Shown: positions 33,279-44,277 of the stretch, piece by piece
Layout of the letters: every line of letters starts with the position of its first letter
Position numbering within the stretch: the stretch's first letter is position 1
Assembly (NCBI GenBank): GCA_020744225.1
Contig: JAGMWG010000012.1
Coordinates: 868,001-932,000, forward strand
DNA: 64,000 nucleotides
Source of the DNA: Paraphoma chrysanthemicola
Taxonomy: Eukaryota; Ascomycota; Dothideomycetes; Pleosporales; Phaeosphaeriaceae
Reading direction: 5' to 3'
Translations under genes and position numbers: made by a program
Notes under the pieces: model-generated
Database searches by the model: none
Told to the model about the DNA's origin: nothing
Seen by the model: only the letters and a program-made list of their open reading frames with translations

Positions 33279-36200
33279 GCTGGCAGATGGGTGGTGCGGC
33301 TCGCGGCCGCGGGAAGATGGAGAGAGTCGGGCGGGGACAATGGCGGAGCACTAGGCTCAGCGCGTCGCCAGGGAGTTGTTGCTGGGACCGGCGGCGGGGC
33401 GAGACAGTGTTCCAGGTGGGCAGCCGCGTGACGATGCAGCAGCGTTGGCGGAGATGTCGACGCTTCCGTCGGTTCGAGCCGACACACAGCTCCCGTCACT
33501 GGGGCGCGCGGGTCGGGCAGGCGCGGTGGAGGGTCGCCAGCGCTGTCGACGGCCACGGTGCAGGAGAGGCAGAGCCGTCGGGGTGGTGACGGGGTCGCAG
33601 GCGTGGAGGCGGTGGTGGTGGTTGTCGATGTCGTAGCATGCAACGCGCGCTGGGGAGAAAGACGGGGCAGCTTGGAGGCTCGTGCGGCGCCTTGCTCGTC
33701 AACTGGGGGCTAGGCACTGCGACGACGGGAGATCAGGGCACTCAAGCGCGCGAGGGCCCGGAGCATGCGCGGCGTGTGCGAGCGCTGCGCGGTCGATGCT
33801 GCCTGGTCGCGGCGATGGGAAACGGGGCGTGGCCGTCTCAGAGTGCAGAGGCGTGCGATTGCAAGAGTGGAGGGATGCAGCGCCGTGACGGGAAATGGGA
33901 GTGTCTGGAAGCTAGCTAAGCCTCATCAATGGATGCAGCGGCCATGCGTCGACAGGCAATCAGCGGAAGCCAGCACGAGCCAGCGGGACAGCGCAGACGG
34001 CGGGCGTGGTGGCGATGGTGTTTGCGCGGACAGCAGTGCAGCGAGCGATGGAGCGCTGCGAGATGAGGCCTGGCATGGCATGAAGCGTCGAGCTGGACAT
34101 GGCCTGGCCTGTTATTGGTAGCGCTTCCGTGAGCGGGCGAGAGGTGCGACTCCGATGCATCTCCTCGACGGCCCATGCAACCCAGCCAAGCGCCGCGGCT
34201 ATGTCTGCACGACCGTGTATACACAGTACACTGCACTGCACGCACTGCACCGTGCTATTCATACACATGAGGCCTGCACACGCGGCGAGCTCTGATGCTC
34301 TCGTCCGTAACAATGCATGGCACCGGCGACCGAGCTGGAGCTGAGTTTCCCCTTCGGAGCTCCTTCCCGCTTATCGACCTCATCATCATCTCCCCACAGC
34401 CGGCCACATGCTGCAATTGGCAGCCACTGCGACCACCAGCCAGCTGTTGCTGTGACCTGGACGGGCAACGGTTTTCACCTGTGCCAAGCTAGCCCCCAAT
34501 CTGGAGCATGCGACTATATTAAGGACCACACGCTCGTCCTGCTCACCAACTCCACACTCGCCGTCTCGCCCCACTGGGAATGCACCTGTGGTCAGCCTCC
34601 CTTAAGTCACGCTTCGTTCACCACTTTGCGTGCCGTTCCAGATGCCTGGGTTGTGCGACGCGGGGACGCTATTTCTGTGCACTCTAGCCGAATGCCCTGC
34701 CCTTACACGCTCTCGTGCAAACGAGAAAGCTCGAGTCAAATGTCGAGGCACATTTCGTCTGCTGCGACGCCTCAAACAAAGGCTCGCAAATGTTGAAACC
34801 CATCCATCTTCTAACCCAACACCACATGCGTATCGGCCGAATGGGCTGCGGTACCCAGGCCTGTCAGCTGTCCTGCCCACGTTGCTCAGCGATCTGGGTA
34901 GGCGATCATGGTCCGCTCCCTGCAGATGTGGTGGCTCGCGCTTTTGTTCGGAGAGAGCCGAACGCATGCCTCGTGGGTGCCGTGCCAGTCGCACAACTTG
35001 ACTCGTCTGGGCGGACCGCTGAAGATCTGGATTCATAAACCGCCAAGTATTATCAAGGAGCTGCTAGAACTCTGCACGTGCGTGTGTCGGCAACAAAGGG
35101 TACAGTACCACGGCAGAGATGTACTGCACCTTGACAGCTCTGATGGGACACTCCTGGATGCCCTCGCGTGTGCTTACGCCTGCAGTACGACCTTTATAAC
35201 GCATTGAGGGCCTCTAGGCTTTTATGTTAAGATTGTCGTTGCTACTCTAGTAGCAGTCGCATCTATTTGCGCTGCGCGTAAAGGAAGTTACGGAGGGATT
35301 AGATCTGTTGACCCACCGGAGCTGCAAAGGTGCAGTAGGACTTCCACGTTCGACCAGCATGCACGGCTGGAGAGACTCGGCCAGCCTTGCCGTGCCTCGT
35401 GAAAGGGCAAGGTGTGCAATGCCAGATGCGTCAACCGTGGGGAAGTGCCCACAGCTCAAGCCTAATCTGATAACGCACAAGTCGTGAAAGAATTTCTTGC
35501 ATCCCTCGCTCACATCCGCGTCGTCTTCGCCGAGCTGCTGAACGGCTGCTGAGCATCCGATGCAGAAAGACTGGCGACGATGATTCAGCGCGCACAGGCC
35601 TCCTACCAAGGGAGCCACGCGAAGGAGGGGAACGAACGCAGCACGCAAGCTGAGTCTGGTTCCGTCAGGTGCGGAATGAGGGGCAATCAGCTCGCGCCTG
35701 CAAGCAGGATAACAGAGCAGCGGTAATGCTGCTTGTGACCAGCGCTTCACTCGCATGTAGATAGCGGTGTGCAGGATTGCAGGATGGGCAACTTAGACCA
35801 GGCATGGGAAAATTGAATCGCGACCAGTACGTCATTTGTTCAATCCCCGAAACAGGTCGGGCGAGGGACGCAACCACAGCGCATCTCTCCCGCAGCGTTC
35901 CTGTGCCCCTCTCCCCCCCTCCATCCTCTATTCTCTCGCAAGCACTATTCTCGCCCTGTTCCTGGCAGTGATCAGCAGTGCCGCCACAGTCCCTTCGAGC
36001 CTCGATTCCCTGACGCCAATCTTTGTGTTGCCCTCGCCGGCCCCTCTGTTAGTCCGCGCGCGTTTGTTGTCCAACACCACCTCAAAGAGCAACTCTGTTC
36101 AGGCCCTGCACGCACTCATCGCAGCATCCCCAGACTGATCCTCTGCATCCTCAGGCCCAGAACTCGACATCGCCGGTGTTGCCTCCCTCCGCGGACGTCC

Positions 36201-36356
36201 CCACCGATCCAATCCGAGACGCTGCCCGGTCCTAGGTCGTCTAAAGCACAAACCTGCTAGAGCCTCCACACTTCAATCCACACCACCCCCAATACCTCTC
36301 ATCCACAGACACTCCCACACGCGCCTGACGCAGGACTCTCACCGACACACTCCATC
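33279..36356. promoter_or_regulatory. Divergent intergenic region of about 3.1 kb (G-alpha / Hog1)
   Basis: Both genes point outward, so the region holds two long promoters and leaders, usual for fungal signalling genes. It is GC-rich near the G-alpha start (33,280-34,100). The many overlapping Arg/Ala-rich frames there are composition artefacts. No separate gene is supported. A hydrophobic frame at 35836-36138 has no ATG and may be leader. Confidence 0.45.
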
Positions 36357-37813
36357 ATGGCTGAATTCGTGCGCGCACAGATTTTCGGCACGACGTTCGA
36401 GATTACAAGCCGGTATGGCGAGCCCCACGTGGCGCTACAGCGCGGAACTGACGTCGCGTAGATACACTGACCTGCAACCTGTGGGCATGGGCGCATTTGG
36501 TCTTGTCTGGTAAGTCTGAACCTGGGTGCCAGGAACGGCCTACTAACGGCGACGCAGCTCAGCAAAGGACCAGCTCACAAGCCAGGCGGTGGCCATCAAG
36601 AAGATTATGAAGCCCTTCAGCACTCCGGTCCTGTCCAAGCGCACATACCGTGAGCTGAAGCTTCTCAAGCATCTCAGACACGAGAATGTGGGATTTCCAG
36701 ACTCCTTGTTTCCTAAGTGCAGAGTTTGACGCCGCGCAGATCATCAGCTTGAGCGACATCTTCATCTCCCCATTGGAGGACATGTGGGCATTCCTAGCCC
36801 CATCATCCCAATATTGAACGCTGATTTGGTTAGCTACTTCGTCACCGAGCTTCTTGGAACCGATCTCCATCGTCTCCTTACCTCGCGGCCGCTGGAGAAG
36901 CAGTTCATTCAATACTTTCTCTATCAGATTCTGGTGCGTGGCAAATTCCGCGAGGCGGTGACACATGGCTAACTGGCCCAGCGTGGTCTGAAATACGTCC
37001 ACTCCGCAGGTGTTGTCCATCGTGACTTGAAGCCCAGCAACATTCTCGTGAACGAGAACTGTGATCTCAAGATCTGCGACTTCGGTCTCGCCCGTATACA
37101 AGACCCTCAGATGACCGGATACGTGTCCACGCGATACTACCGAGCGCCCGAGATTATGCTCACATGGCAAAAGTACGACGTGGAGGTAGACATCTGGAGC
37201 GCGGGCTGCATTTTCGCTGAGATGCTCGAGGGCAAGCCTTTGTTCCCAGGAAAGGACCACGTCAACCAGTTCTCCATCATCACGGAGCTTCTTGGAACCC
37301 CTCCAGACGATGTTATCCAGACGATTTGCAGTGAAAACGTAAGCCATACCCGCGCAATGATATTTCTATGCTAATTCCGCGCAGACGCTTCGATTCGTGC
37401 AATCACTGCCCAAGCGCGAGCGAATACCTTTGGCCAACAAGTTCAAGAACGCCGAACCAGCGGGTAGGCCCATAGCTTTCCCAATGTGCCTGGCCTGTGC
37501 TGACGAGTTGTAGCCGTTGACCTATTAGAAAACATGCTGGTCTTCGACCCGAAGAAGCGTGTACGAGCGGAGCAGGCTCTCGCCCACCCGTACCTTGCCC
37601 CGTACCATGATCCGACCGACGAGCCAGTTGCTGAAGAGAAGTTCGATTGGTCGTTCAACGATGCCGATCTGCCTGTAGACACTTGGAAGATCATGATGTA
37701 TGTCGAAGTATTGCACATCAAAGAAAACTTGACTGACGTCTTCTAGGTACTCTGAGATCCTCGACTACCACAATGTAGACGCTGCCGCACAGGAAGCAGA
37801 GAACGGCAGCTAG
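36357..37813 (+). CDS. hog1: Hog1-type stress-activated MAP kinase
   Basis: Nine exons (36357-36412, 36462-36509, 36558-36687, 36740-36783, 36834-36933, 36982-37338, 37385-37463, 37514-37697, 37747-37813) encode 354 residues. It phosphorylates Ser/Thr-Pro targets after osmotic and oxidative stress. The glycine loop is GMGAFG (28-33), the ATP lysine is in VAIKK (Lys49), the catalytic loop is HRDLKPSN (Asp141), and DFG is at 159-161. The activation loop has [14 protein letters not shown] with Thr171-Gly172-Tyr173; TGY is diagnostic for the p38/Hog1 class. The common docking acidic patch is in YHDPTDEP. The protein ends with a short acidic tail without the long Hog1 extension of yeast. Two introns (donors gtggga and gtgggc) have weak donors, but the frame and conservation across them are perfect. 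Confidence 0.96.
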
Positions 37814-38493
37814 TGGTAGAGATGGAGACTAAGACTTTGCATTCTCGAAACCATTTCTGGAGCAGGGCGGCCCACATTGTGCAGGTTTGGTGTTACAGAC
37901 AGCCTTTTGTAGGCGGGTCGCGGGTACTCTTCTAACGATTTCATGTCATGGGGCAGAGAGGGGCGCAGACTCGTAGAGGACAGCGGCTAGGGTCTTGGAT
38001 CATCGTTGCGAATATACACGGGCGTATCAGGGTGGAGTGGCCATACCTAGGTAGGAACGTAAATCAACACCATTCACATATCAAAATGCATTGCCTTCAA
38101 GCGTATTCAACATGTTCAATGGCTGCACTGTCAGTATGAAGCGGTGTGACAGGCGATGTGGTTATGTAAAGCTGTCCTGCCTGTAGTTTAGGTCTCTGCA
38201 CCACTAGAGATCCGTAACCAGACAAGGATTGCTAGTCACTCCACATCTTAAAACCCTCTAGATCTAACTATCGTACCGTACCGTCCTACGGGTCGGTCGG
38301 CCTGATCTGCGGATTGCCGAGGTGGCGCCCAGACCAACTCTGTAGTCTAGCCCCATTTGACAGGGCTGAAGGACGAATCTTGGACTATCGTCACCGCATC
38401 GCGTCCCGCCCCTCGAGGACGCGAGCCTTCTCATGGCTCCGTGAGAACCACTTGCCGCAATTACTGCACACAGATCGCAGGACGCCATACACC
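37814..38493. other. Intergenic region between Hog1 and Avl9
   Basis: About 680 bp, with the Hog1 terminator and the Avl9 promoter in tandem orientation. A TCTAG-rich, CTAGAG-type AT tract lies near 38,200-38,270. No gene is seen. Confidence 0.4.
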
Positions 38494-40936
38494 ATGGCTG
38501 CACTGAATCCGCTCGTGTGCGTGGTCGACTTCCACCATGCAAGGTACGTGGCCTGCGTCTGTGAGAGGAGTTGGGGAAGCATGCTGTGAAAGGTGGACGC
38601 GGCTCAGCTTCTGCGCAATGCTCTACGACGGCCGATAGGGACTGACACTACATGCAGAGGGCCGGAAGTAGAGACTTGGCTGGGTGCAGAAGAAGGGAGC
38701 GATCCAGCGACGGAGAACGAGTGGGGACTGCTACCGTTCATGGCATTGAGCGATGGAGCACATGCGTAAGTTCACTCCACGGCCTATACATTAATTCAAT
38801 GTGCCCATCCCCTACGCGCTACGTTTAGCTGACGGCGATTGTCCAGCTCAACCGAAGACTACTCCTACTTCACACTCCGTCGCTCGGCCACCGAGACCCA
38901 TCCCGCGACCTCTCTCTTCGGCATATCGTGCACAAGGCAGTTGGACGCAAGCAAGCTGATCGACCGGCCCGCCGACGTAACTAGGAGTACGGTACAGAAG
39001 GCAGTGGTAGTGATCAGCGACCGGCCGCAGTGCTTTGGCGCGATCAAGGCGCAGTTAGGCGTTGTCGTTGCCGCTTGGTTCGCGCAGAGGGACTTTACCG
39101 ATATCGAGATTCTGCAGAGGTTCCAGGAGAGTCTGCCCCAGCTACTGAGGAATCAGGAGGGACAGACAGATCAAGATTTTGGTAGGCGTAGTCGCATTCA
39201 TTTCGGGAGCAGGAAGGCTGACCGAACAGGCTTATCGCTGCGCGAACTCATCCACGAATTCAAATGGCAGACACTGGTGCTTTTCAAGTGCGCGTTACTG
39301 CAACGCAAGGTATGTCTGCGCTATCGCTGCATGTTGTCTCGGCTAATCCAGCCAAGGTTCTTTTCTTTGGCTCGCATTGCGAACGGTTATGCATGATGCA
39401 ATTCGCCCTCATTTCTCTGATACCCGGCCTTATTCGCCACCTGCAAGATTCCGCTGATCCCAAGTTCAACTCCTACGAGGAGAACCTCGTTATGCCAACT
39501 TCGCTCAAGACTTCTGAGCGCGCTTCATGTAAGGCCTCAGAGACGAGCTTGCATCTTGAGTAATGCTGACTCTGAAAAGTGCTTGCGTACATGGGCCTGC
39601 CACTCCAGCTTTTCGGCAAAGGCTCGCTGTTTGGACCTTATACACCGCTGCAGCAGCTCGACATGCTGGCCGATCAAGATACCAAGTCGTATATTGTTGG
39701 CTCGACAAATTCATTACTATTGCAGCAAAGAGACCGCTACAGCGACATCCTCATCAATCTCGACGAGCATACAGTCAATATCACTTCCTCGTCACTTCGC
39801 CAGGCGTCTATCCTGTCGACCCCGGATCGACGATGGATAGATTTCCTGACGCAGACCGTGCAAGACACTTGGGACGAGTCGAATCCTTCCCGGCCAAAAG
39901 ACCATGGATATGCCGGTAGTGAAGAATTCATCCGCATGCAGTTCGAGGAGTACTTGCTTGCCATGCTGAGCTCTGTAAAGTACAAGCTGTTCATGGAGAA
40001 GTCTGGCCAGAAAGACAATTACCTCTCCGATGTCGAAGGTGACCCAGCAAGCGAATTCTCAAACGATTGGGTACATGCCTGGATGCAGACCGAGAACTTC
40101 CGAATATGGAACAAGTTCACCGACTCGCACCTCTTCGATATCGTCGACCCGAAGCACCCCTGCTCTGGCGGGCTCTCCATTGAAGACGTTCAACGACGTC
40201 TAGCACAGTACGTCCTCCCTGTTCTTTCCATCCCAAGCCCCTACTTACCCTTCCTATCAGCCTCTTCTCCAACACCACTTTCCAAACCATCACACTTGGT
40301 GTCTGCGTGCTGATCCTCGCTTGGCGAATAGGCAAGTAGCGGAGATGCATCTCAACGAGCGACTCGAGAAGAGTCGAGAGGCACTTGGACAACAACTCGC
40401 AGTCGGGCAGCAGAAAGTTTCGAGTGCGTACAATCGCTTATGGGCAGAAATGGAGGCTATGCGCGAAGCACAGAAGAAGCGCGCCGAGGAGCAAAGACTT
40501 GCGGCAGAGAAAGAAGGCCGACCGATAGAGCAGCAGGGCAAATGTAAGTCGACTCACACGTGCAAACAAGCTGGAGTGTGACACTAACATATCCAAAGGG
40601 AAACCACAAGCCCCGGACCTCTCTAACGCGCAAGCAAACCTCCAAGCCGCAAAGCAGAGCGCCGGCGCATACTTCTCCTCATGGGGTTCGTGGGCTACCG
40701 AGAAGCGCAAAGGTTGGGGTAACAAGACGCCCGTCTCGTTACCGCCACCTAGTGCAGGACCAATGCCAGGAGATTTGAAGCGAGCGGAAGAATTCCGGAA
40801 AGAGAAACAGGCCACGGTTGGAGATGTCAAGGCTGTTGAGCCAATTGAGAGTGAAGGGAAGAAGGATAGAGATAGCGTGTTCTTCGATGCAGAGAAGGAT
40901 GGTCATAAGGATGGCGGCGTGGAGGGGAAGAGTTGA
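38494..40936 (+). CDS. avl9: Avl9-family late secretory pathway protein
   Basis: Eight exons (38494-38543, 38658-38765, 38847-39181, 39230-39309, 39357-39528, 39580-40207, 40332-40543, 40599-40936) encode 640 residues. Avl9 proteins (DENN-related) act in exit of cargo from the Golgi to the plasma membrane. The opening VCVVDFHHARGPEVETWLG, then LPFMALSDGAHASTEDYSYF and TSLFGISCTRQLDASKL, are family signatures, and each is assembled across an intron. The middle has VLFFGSHCERLCMMQFALIS and LIPGLIRHLQDSADP. A coiled-coil segment (EMHLNERLEKSREAL to RAEEQRLAAEKE) and a Ser/Pro/Lys-rich tail follow. All splice junctions keep frame. Length is normal to slightly short for the family. Confidence 0.92.
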
Positions 40937-42104
40937 GTTTAATTTTGGGAAAATGGGGTAGGAGATGGTGCGTGTTTGGTTGTTGGGTAGGATAGGGTAG
41001 GGTAGGATAGGACGGTAAGAGATGGAGACGCATACATAAGCAGTACTGCAGCGAAAATACCAAGAACATTATCTGAAATTCTTGAGATGATGTAGTAGTA
41101 TCTCGTCTTATCAAAGGCTCATCTCGTGATCTTGCGGAAGGATATCAAAGTCTCTGTATCAAGGATATATATACTCGGCTTTTGTCAAGATGTTATGTGC
41201 TATCAAGAGGGTGCTGAGTAAACTAGATAGGTTGAGCGCGATATTAGAAGGGAAGCGTAGGGAGAGGAGGAATATATCGAAGCCTATGTTTTCACGAGCT
41301 CGACTTCTGATGTTTCAAATAATAGAAGCCCTGCTCCAGATCAAAAGAAAAGTCTCCCAAACAAGCACAGACCTCCTCCTCCTCCTCCACATCGGATCGG
41401 ATGTTGTTTTGAACCCGCTACATGCGTACACGATCTTACTCACAATCAAAGCGCAACAAGATACCAGAGCTAGCGTTTCGCAGTGTCGGCGCATCGACGA
41501 AATAAATCGTTCCTGCGGTCGGCGCGGCGACGGTTGTGGCTGCGCGATATGCAAGCCATTCCCGTCCGCCCGTGCCGATGCCGCAAATGCCCTAGGATCT
41601 CCAGCGTATTTCTCTGATGTTCCTCTGTTTTTGCTTAAACGGCTAGGATATGCTTGTGCAGTAACAGATGGACGCGCCTCCACGGCTCCGACGACGATGC
41701 CTGGGTCGCATCACAAAAGTTTCGTTCGTGTGATGGACAGGACCTATCGCTGAATCTCGGCTGAACGATTCCAGAAAAATTGGTCATATCATGATAATGG
41801 CAAAACGAAAAGATCCATAGTCCACGCGGCAGGATCAAGCAATGCCTCGAGAATCTAAGCCTCGTCTGCAGATGACGAAACGACCGACGAAAGGCCGCGA
41901 GCTCAAAAAGCACGAATATGTCTAGCGAGGCCAAAGTAGCAAATTTACCATGGTCAAGCATTATATGGAGCTTGCATGGGCAGCCATGTCGTCTGGGGCC
42001 AGACATGGAATTTTGCCCAACAGAAAAAAGTAGAAAAGATACGCACGGCACGAAACAGGATGTAATTCATCTGCCAATCCAGCCTCTCTTCTCACTCCAA
42101 CGCC
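40937..42104. other. Intergenic region
   Basis: It contains the Avl9 terminator, with a GGTAGG-rich purine stretch at 40,985-41,015, and the promoter of the quercetinase-like gene, with a TATA-like atatatat at 41,164-41,172 and a CCT trinucleotide run near 41,372-41,387. A plus frame (41190-41753) and a minus frame (41315-41683) overlap, and neither has domain content. Confidence 0.4.
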
Positions 42105-43282
42105 ATGCTTGCGCAAATCTTTCCCTTCGTTCTCACTGCAGCTGGAGTAGCATGTGCAGCCACGTCCAATAGCGAGGCTAGGTCTCTATATGTCGATGTC
42201 GCGCCAACATATCTTCGTCCATACGTAATTCAGCACTATGCCAGCGCTCAAGGCATCACCATCGGACCACAGTACTATCGCTTCTACGTCACTGGCCCTT
42301 CGTCCAATCACGCCTTCACCCTCATGGGCACAAATGCGCCTCAGAGCTCAGATCTTGGTGTCCTGCCTCATCACCACCAGCGCCATTTTGAGAACTTCTT
42401 CAACTTGAAAGGTCGCTTTCAGCTATTTGCTGAACCAAAGGGCTCAGGCGAGCAGGAGGCGAGAACACTGACGCAGCACGACTTTGGCGCCGTACCGCGG
42501 AATGCGACGCATACGTTCAAGATTCTGGATCCGGATACAGAGATCAGTGGGTTCATTGTGCCGGGAGGGTTTGAGTGAGTGATCAGCTGTCTCCTACGTC
42601 TACCAGCTGTATATGACTAACGTTTCCTTCCAGAGACCTTTTCCTTGAAGCCCTAGGCGGTACAAATGTCACAAGCACGACTCACACTCCCTATGTCCCC
42701 ACCCCAAACACGAACAGCAGCACAACCGGCCCGGACGCAGGTACTATTGCCAGTCTCCAAGAATATGACGTTTATGCCGAAACGGCCTTCGTTGCTGAAG
42801 TCAACACAAGTGTCTTTCCTGCGAACGCAACATGGCATACTGATGCCAACACACTCGGTGAGGCAAACGAGCCTTATTTCGTGGCAAATGGCTGGGGTGC
42901 CAAGTACCTGAATTCCCAGGCTGGGTACCAGATCATTCAACCACTTGTTTCACCTGCTCAATCTCAAGACACAAATTTTACATTATCCTTAATCACAATC
43001 AACAAGCAGTCAGCAAATATTACCCTCCCATCATGGAATCTTCCTGGCACCGCAGCATTCCAGGTTCTTGAAGGACAGTTGAGCATTGAGATTGAAGGAT
43101 ATCCGACAGCGAGCTTGCTTGCGGGAGATGTGGTACTCATACCGGGGAATATTACATACAAGTATTGGAGTGATGTCGCTTTTACGAAGGCTGTGTATAT
43201 TAGTGGAGGTACTGAAGGCGTGGATCAGCAGTTGATCAAGGGTGCGAGGGAGTGGGATTACGTTGTTTTCCCGATGGAGTAG
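42105..43282 (+). CDS. Secreted quercetinase-like bicupin dioxygenase
   Basis: Two exons (42105-42574, 42634-43282) encode 372 residues. The N terminus has a signal peptide (MLAQIFPFVLTAAGVACAAT), then two cupin halves. In the first half GVLPHHHQRHFENFFNLKG matches the cupin consensus G-x5-HxH-x4-E-x6-G, giving ligands His89, His91 and Glu96. PRNATHTF supplies His136. In the second half the motif has degenerated (TAAFQVLEGQLSIEIEG and GDVVLIPGNITY, with no HxH), as in fungal quercetin 2,3-dioxygenases, where only one half binds copper. The family opens the flavonol ring of quercetin and releases carbon monoxide, useful for degrading plant flavonoids. Several NxS/T sites suggest glycosylation. 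The substrate is inferred. Confidence 0.87.
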
Positions 43283-43582
43283 CTGCTTTGAGGCGGAGCA
43301 TCGGAACTTGGCAGGTTGTTTTGACGGTGGTGAGGGAAAAATTCAAGGTAGAGCCTGTTGGCACGCTTTGATAAGCTGTATCAACATACGACGTGATACC
43401 AAATAGTGAAAGATATCGAACGCAAGGCATCATGTGTCAGAGCTTCATCGTTCGTACTCTGTTCATTCGACTGATGATCGAACGAGGTCGTTCAGTCTCA
43501 CTGCTTGCAATGTCAACACAGACATTCCCTCGTCCCATCTCTTCTCATTTTTCACGCAGTCCAGATTCCACTTTGCAACCCA
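43283..43582. other. Short intergenic region
   Basis: Exactly 300 bp with the 3' end of the quercetinase-like gene. Nothing specific is visible beyond pyrimidine-rich leader sequence before the ATG at 43583. Confidence 0.4.
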
Positions 43583-44155
43583 ATGTCCTCCTCTCTAAGC
43601 ACCGGCGTCAACTTCGAAGACGACGTCTTCGAAGTCACTCCACAACTCGTCAAAGACGCAGAGCCGTGGGATCAGGCTATGGTACCGCCGTATCTTACAC
43701 ACACCCAGATAATCAGACTGGACGAATTGTTTCCCGACCAGGTCGTTGATGCATAGAAGCGACTAAAAATAGCCAAGCATGACCTGCGTTGCACCGGGCA
43801 GCATGACGATGGCAAAGTGGCTGATGCGATTTCAGTCGTGTTGCAAAGATTGAATTTGATGGCGGAGTGGGCAAATAGTGCAGATGAAGAAGTTGCGAAG
43901 CTGCGCATTGAGAACATTGATCAGAATGAGCAATTTGAAGCACTCAAGGTTGAGAAACTGGAAATTGATGCTGCACTGGCCAAAGCGAACGGGATGGTTG
44001 CTGCAAAAGATGCGGAAATAGAGCGATTGAAGGATGAGCTCGCGAAAGCGGATGATGCGATGGAGACGATAGGTAAGATCGAGCAAAAGAATCGCGAGCG
44101 AGAAAGTAAGGGAAGGCCGATGTGGATGTTTGAGAACTCGTTGTGTATTGGGTAG
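43583..44155 (+). pseudogene. Coiled-coil ORF interrupted by one in-frame TAG
   Basis: From ATG 43583 the frame encodes MSSSLSTGVNFEDDVFEVTP and continues with EPWDQAMVPPYLTHTQIIRL and FPDQVVDA. It then meets TAG at 43754-43756 and stays open in the same frame for another 132 codons to TAG 44153-44155. The part after the stop (KRLKIAKHDLRC, then SVVLQRLNLMAEWANSADEEVAKLR and a Lys/Glu/Ala heptad-like stretch) has clear coiled-coil character, so it looks like the same gene. Splicing out the stop would need a 36-bp intron with a poor gtcgtt donor. The family is unknown. I classify it as possibly broken; other explanations are given as a finding. Confidence 0.5.
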
Positions 44156-44277
44156 ATTTGGGCAAGGTAGAGAGGGTATCGTTTTGTGAGTGACATGTTG
44201 GTAGTGAGCAACGGCGTGAGGAGACATTGATACAGCAACCCAGTAGACGTTAGACTGTGCCTAATACTCTGATTATC

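Noticed and set aside
33471..33480. tRNA B-box-like ggttcgagcc
   Set aside because: No matching A box or acceptor stem at the right distance; GC-rich promoter background.
35836..36138. Hydrophobic 100-codon frame upstream of Hog1
   Set aside because: It begins at TTG, has no ATG context and lies in the Hog1 leader/promoter.
41190..41753. 187-codon plus-strand ORF after Avl9
   Set aside because: Composition like intergenic sequence, with an overlapping minus frame of equal quality and no domain.
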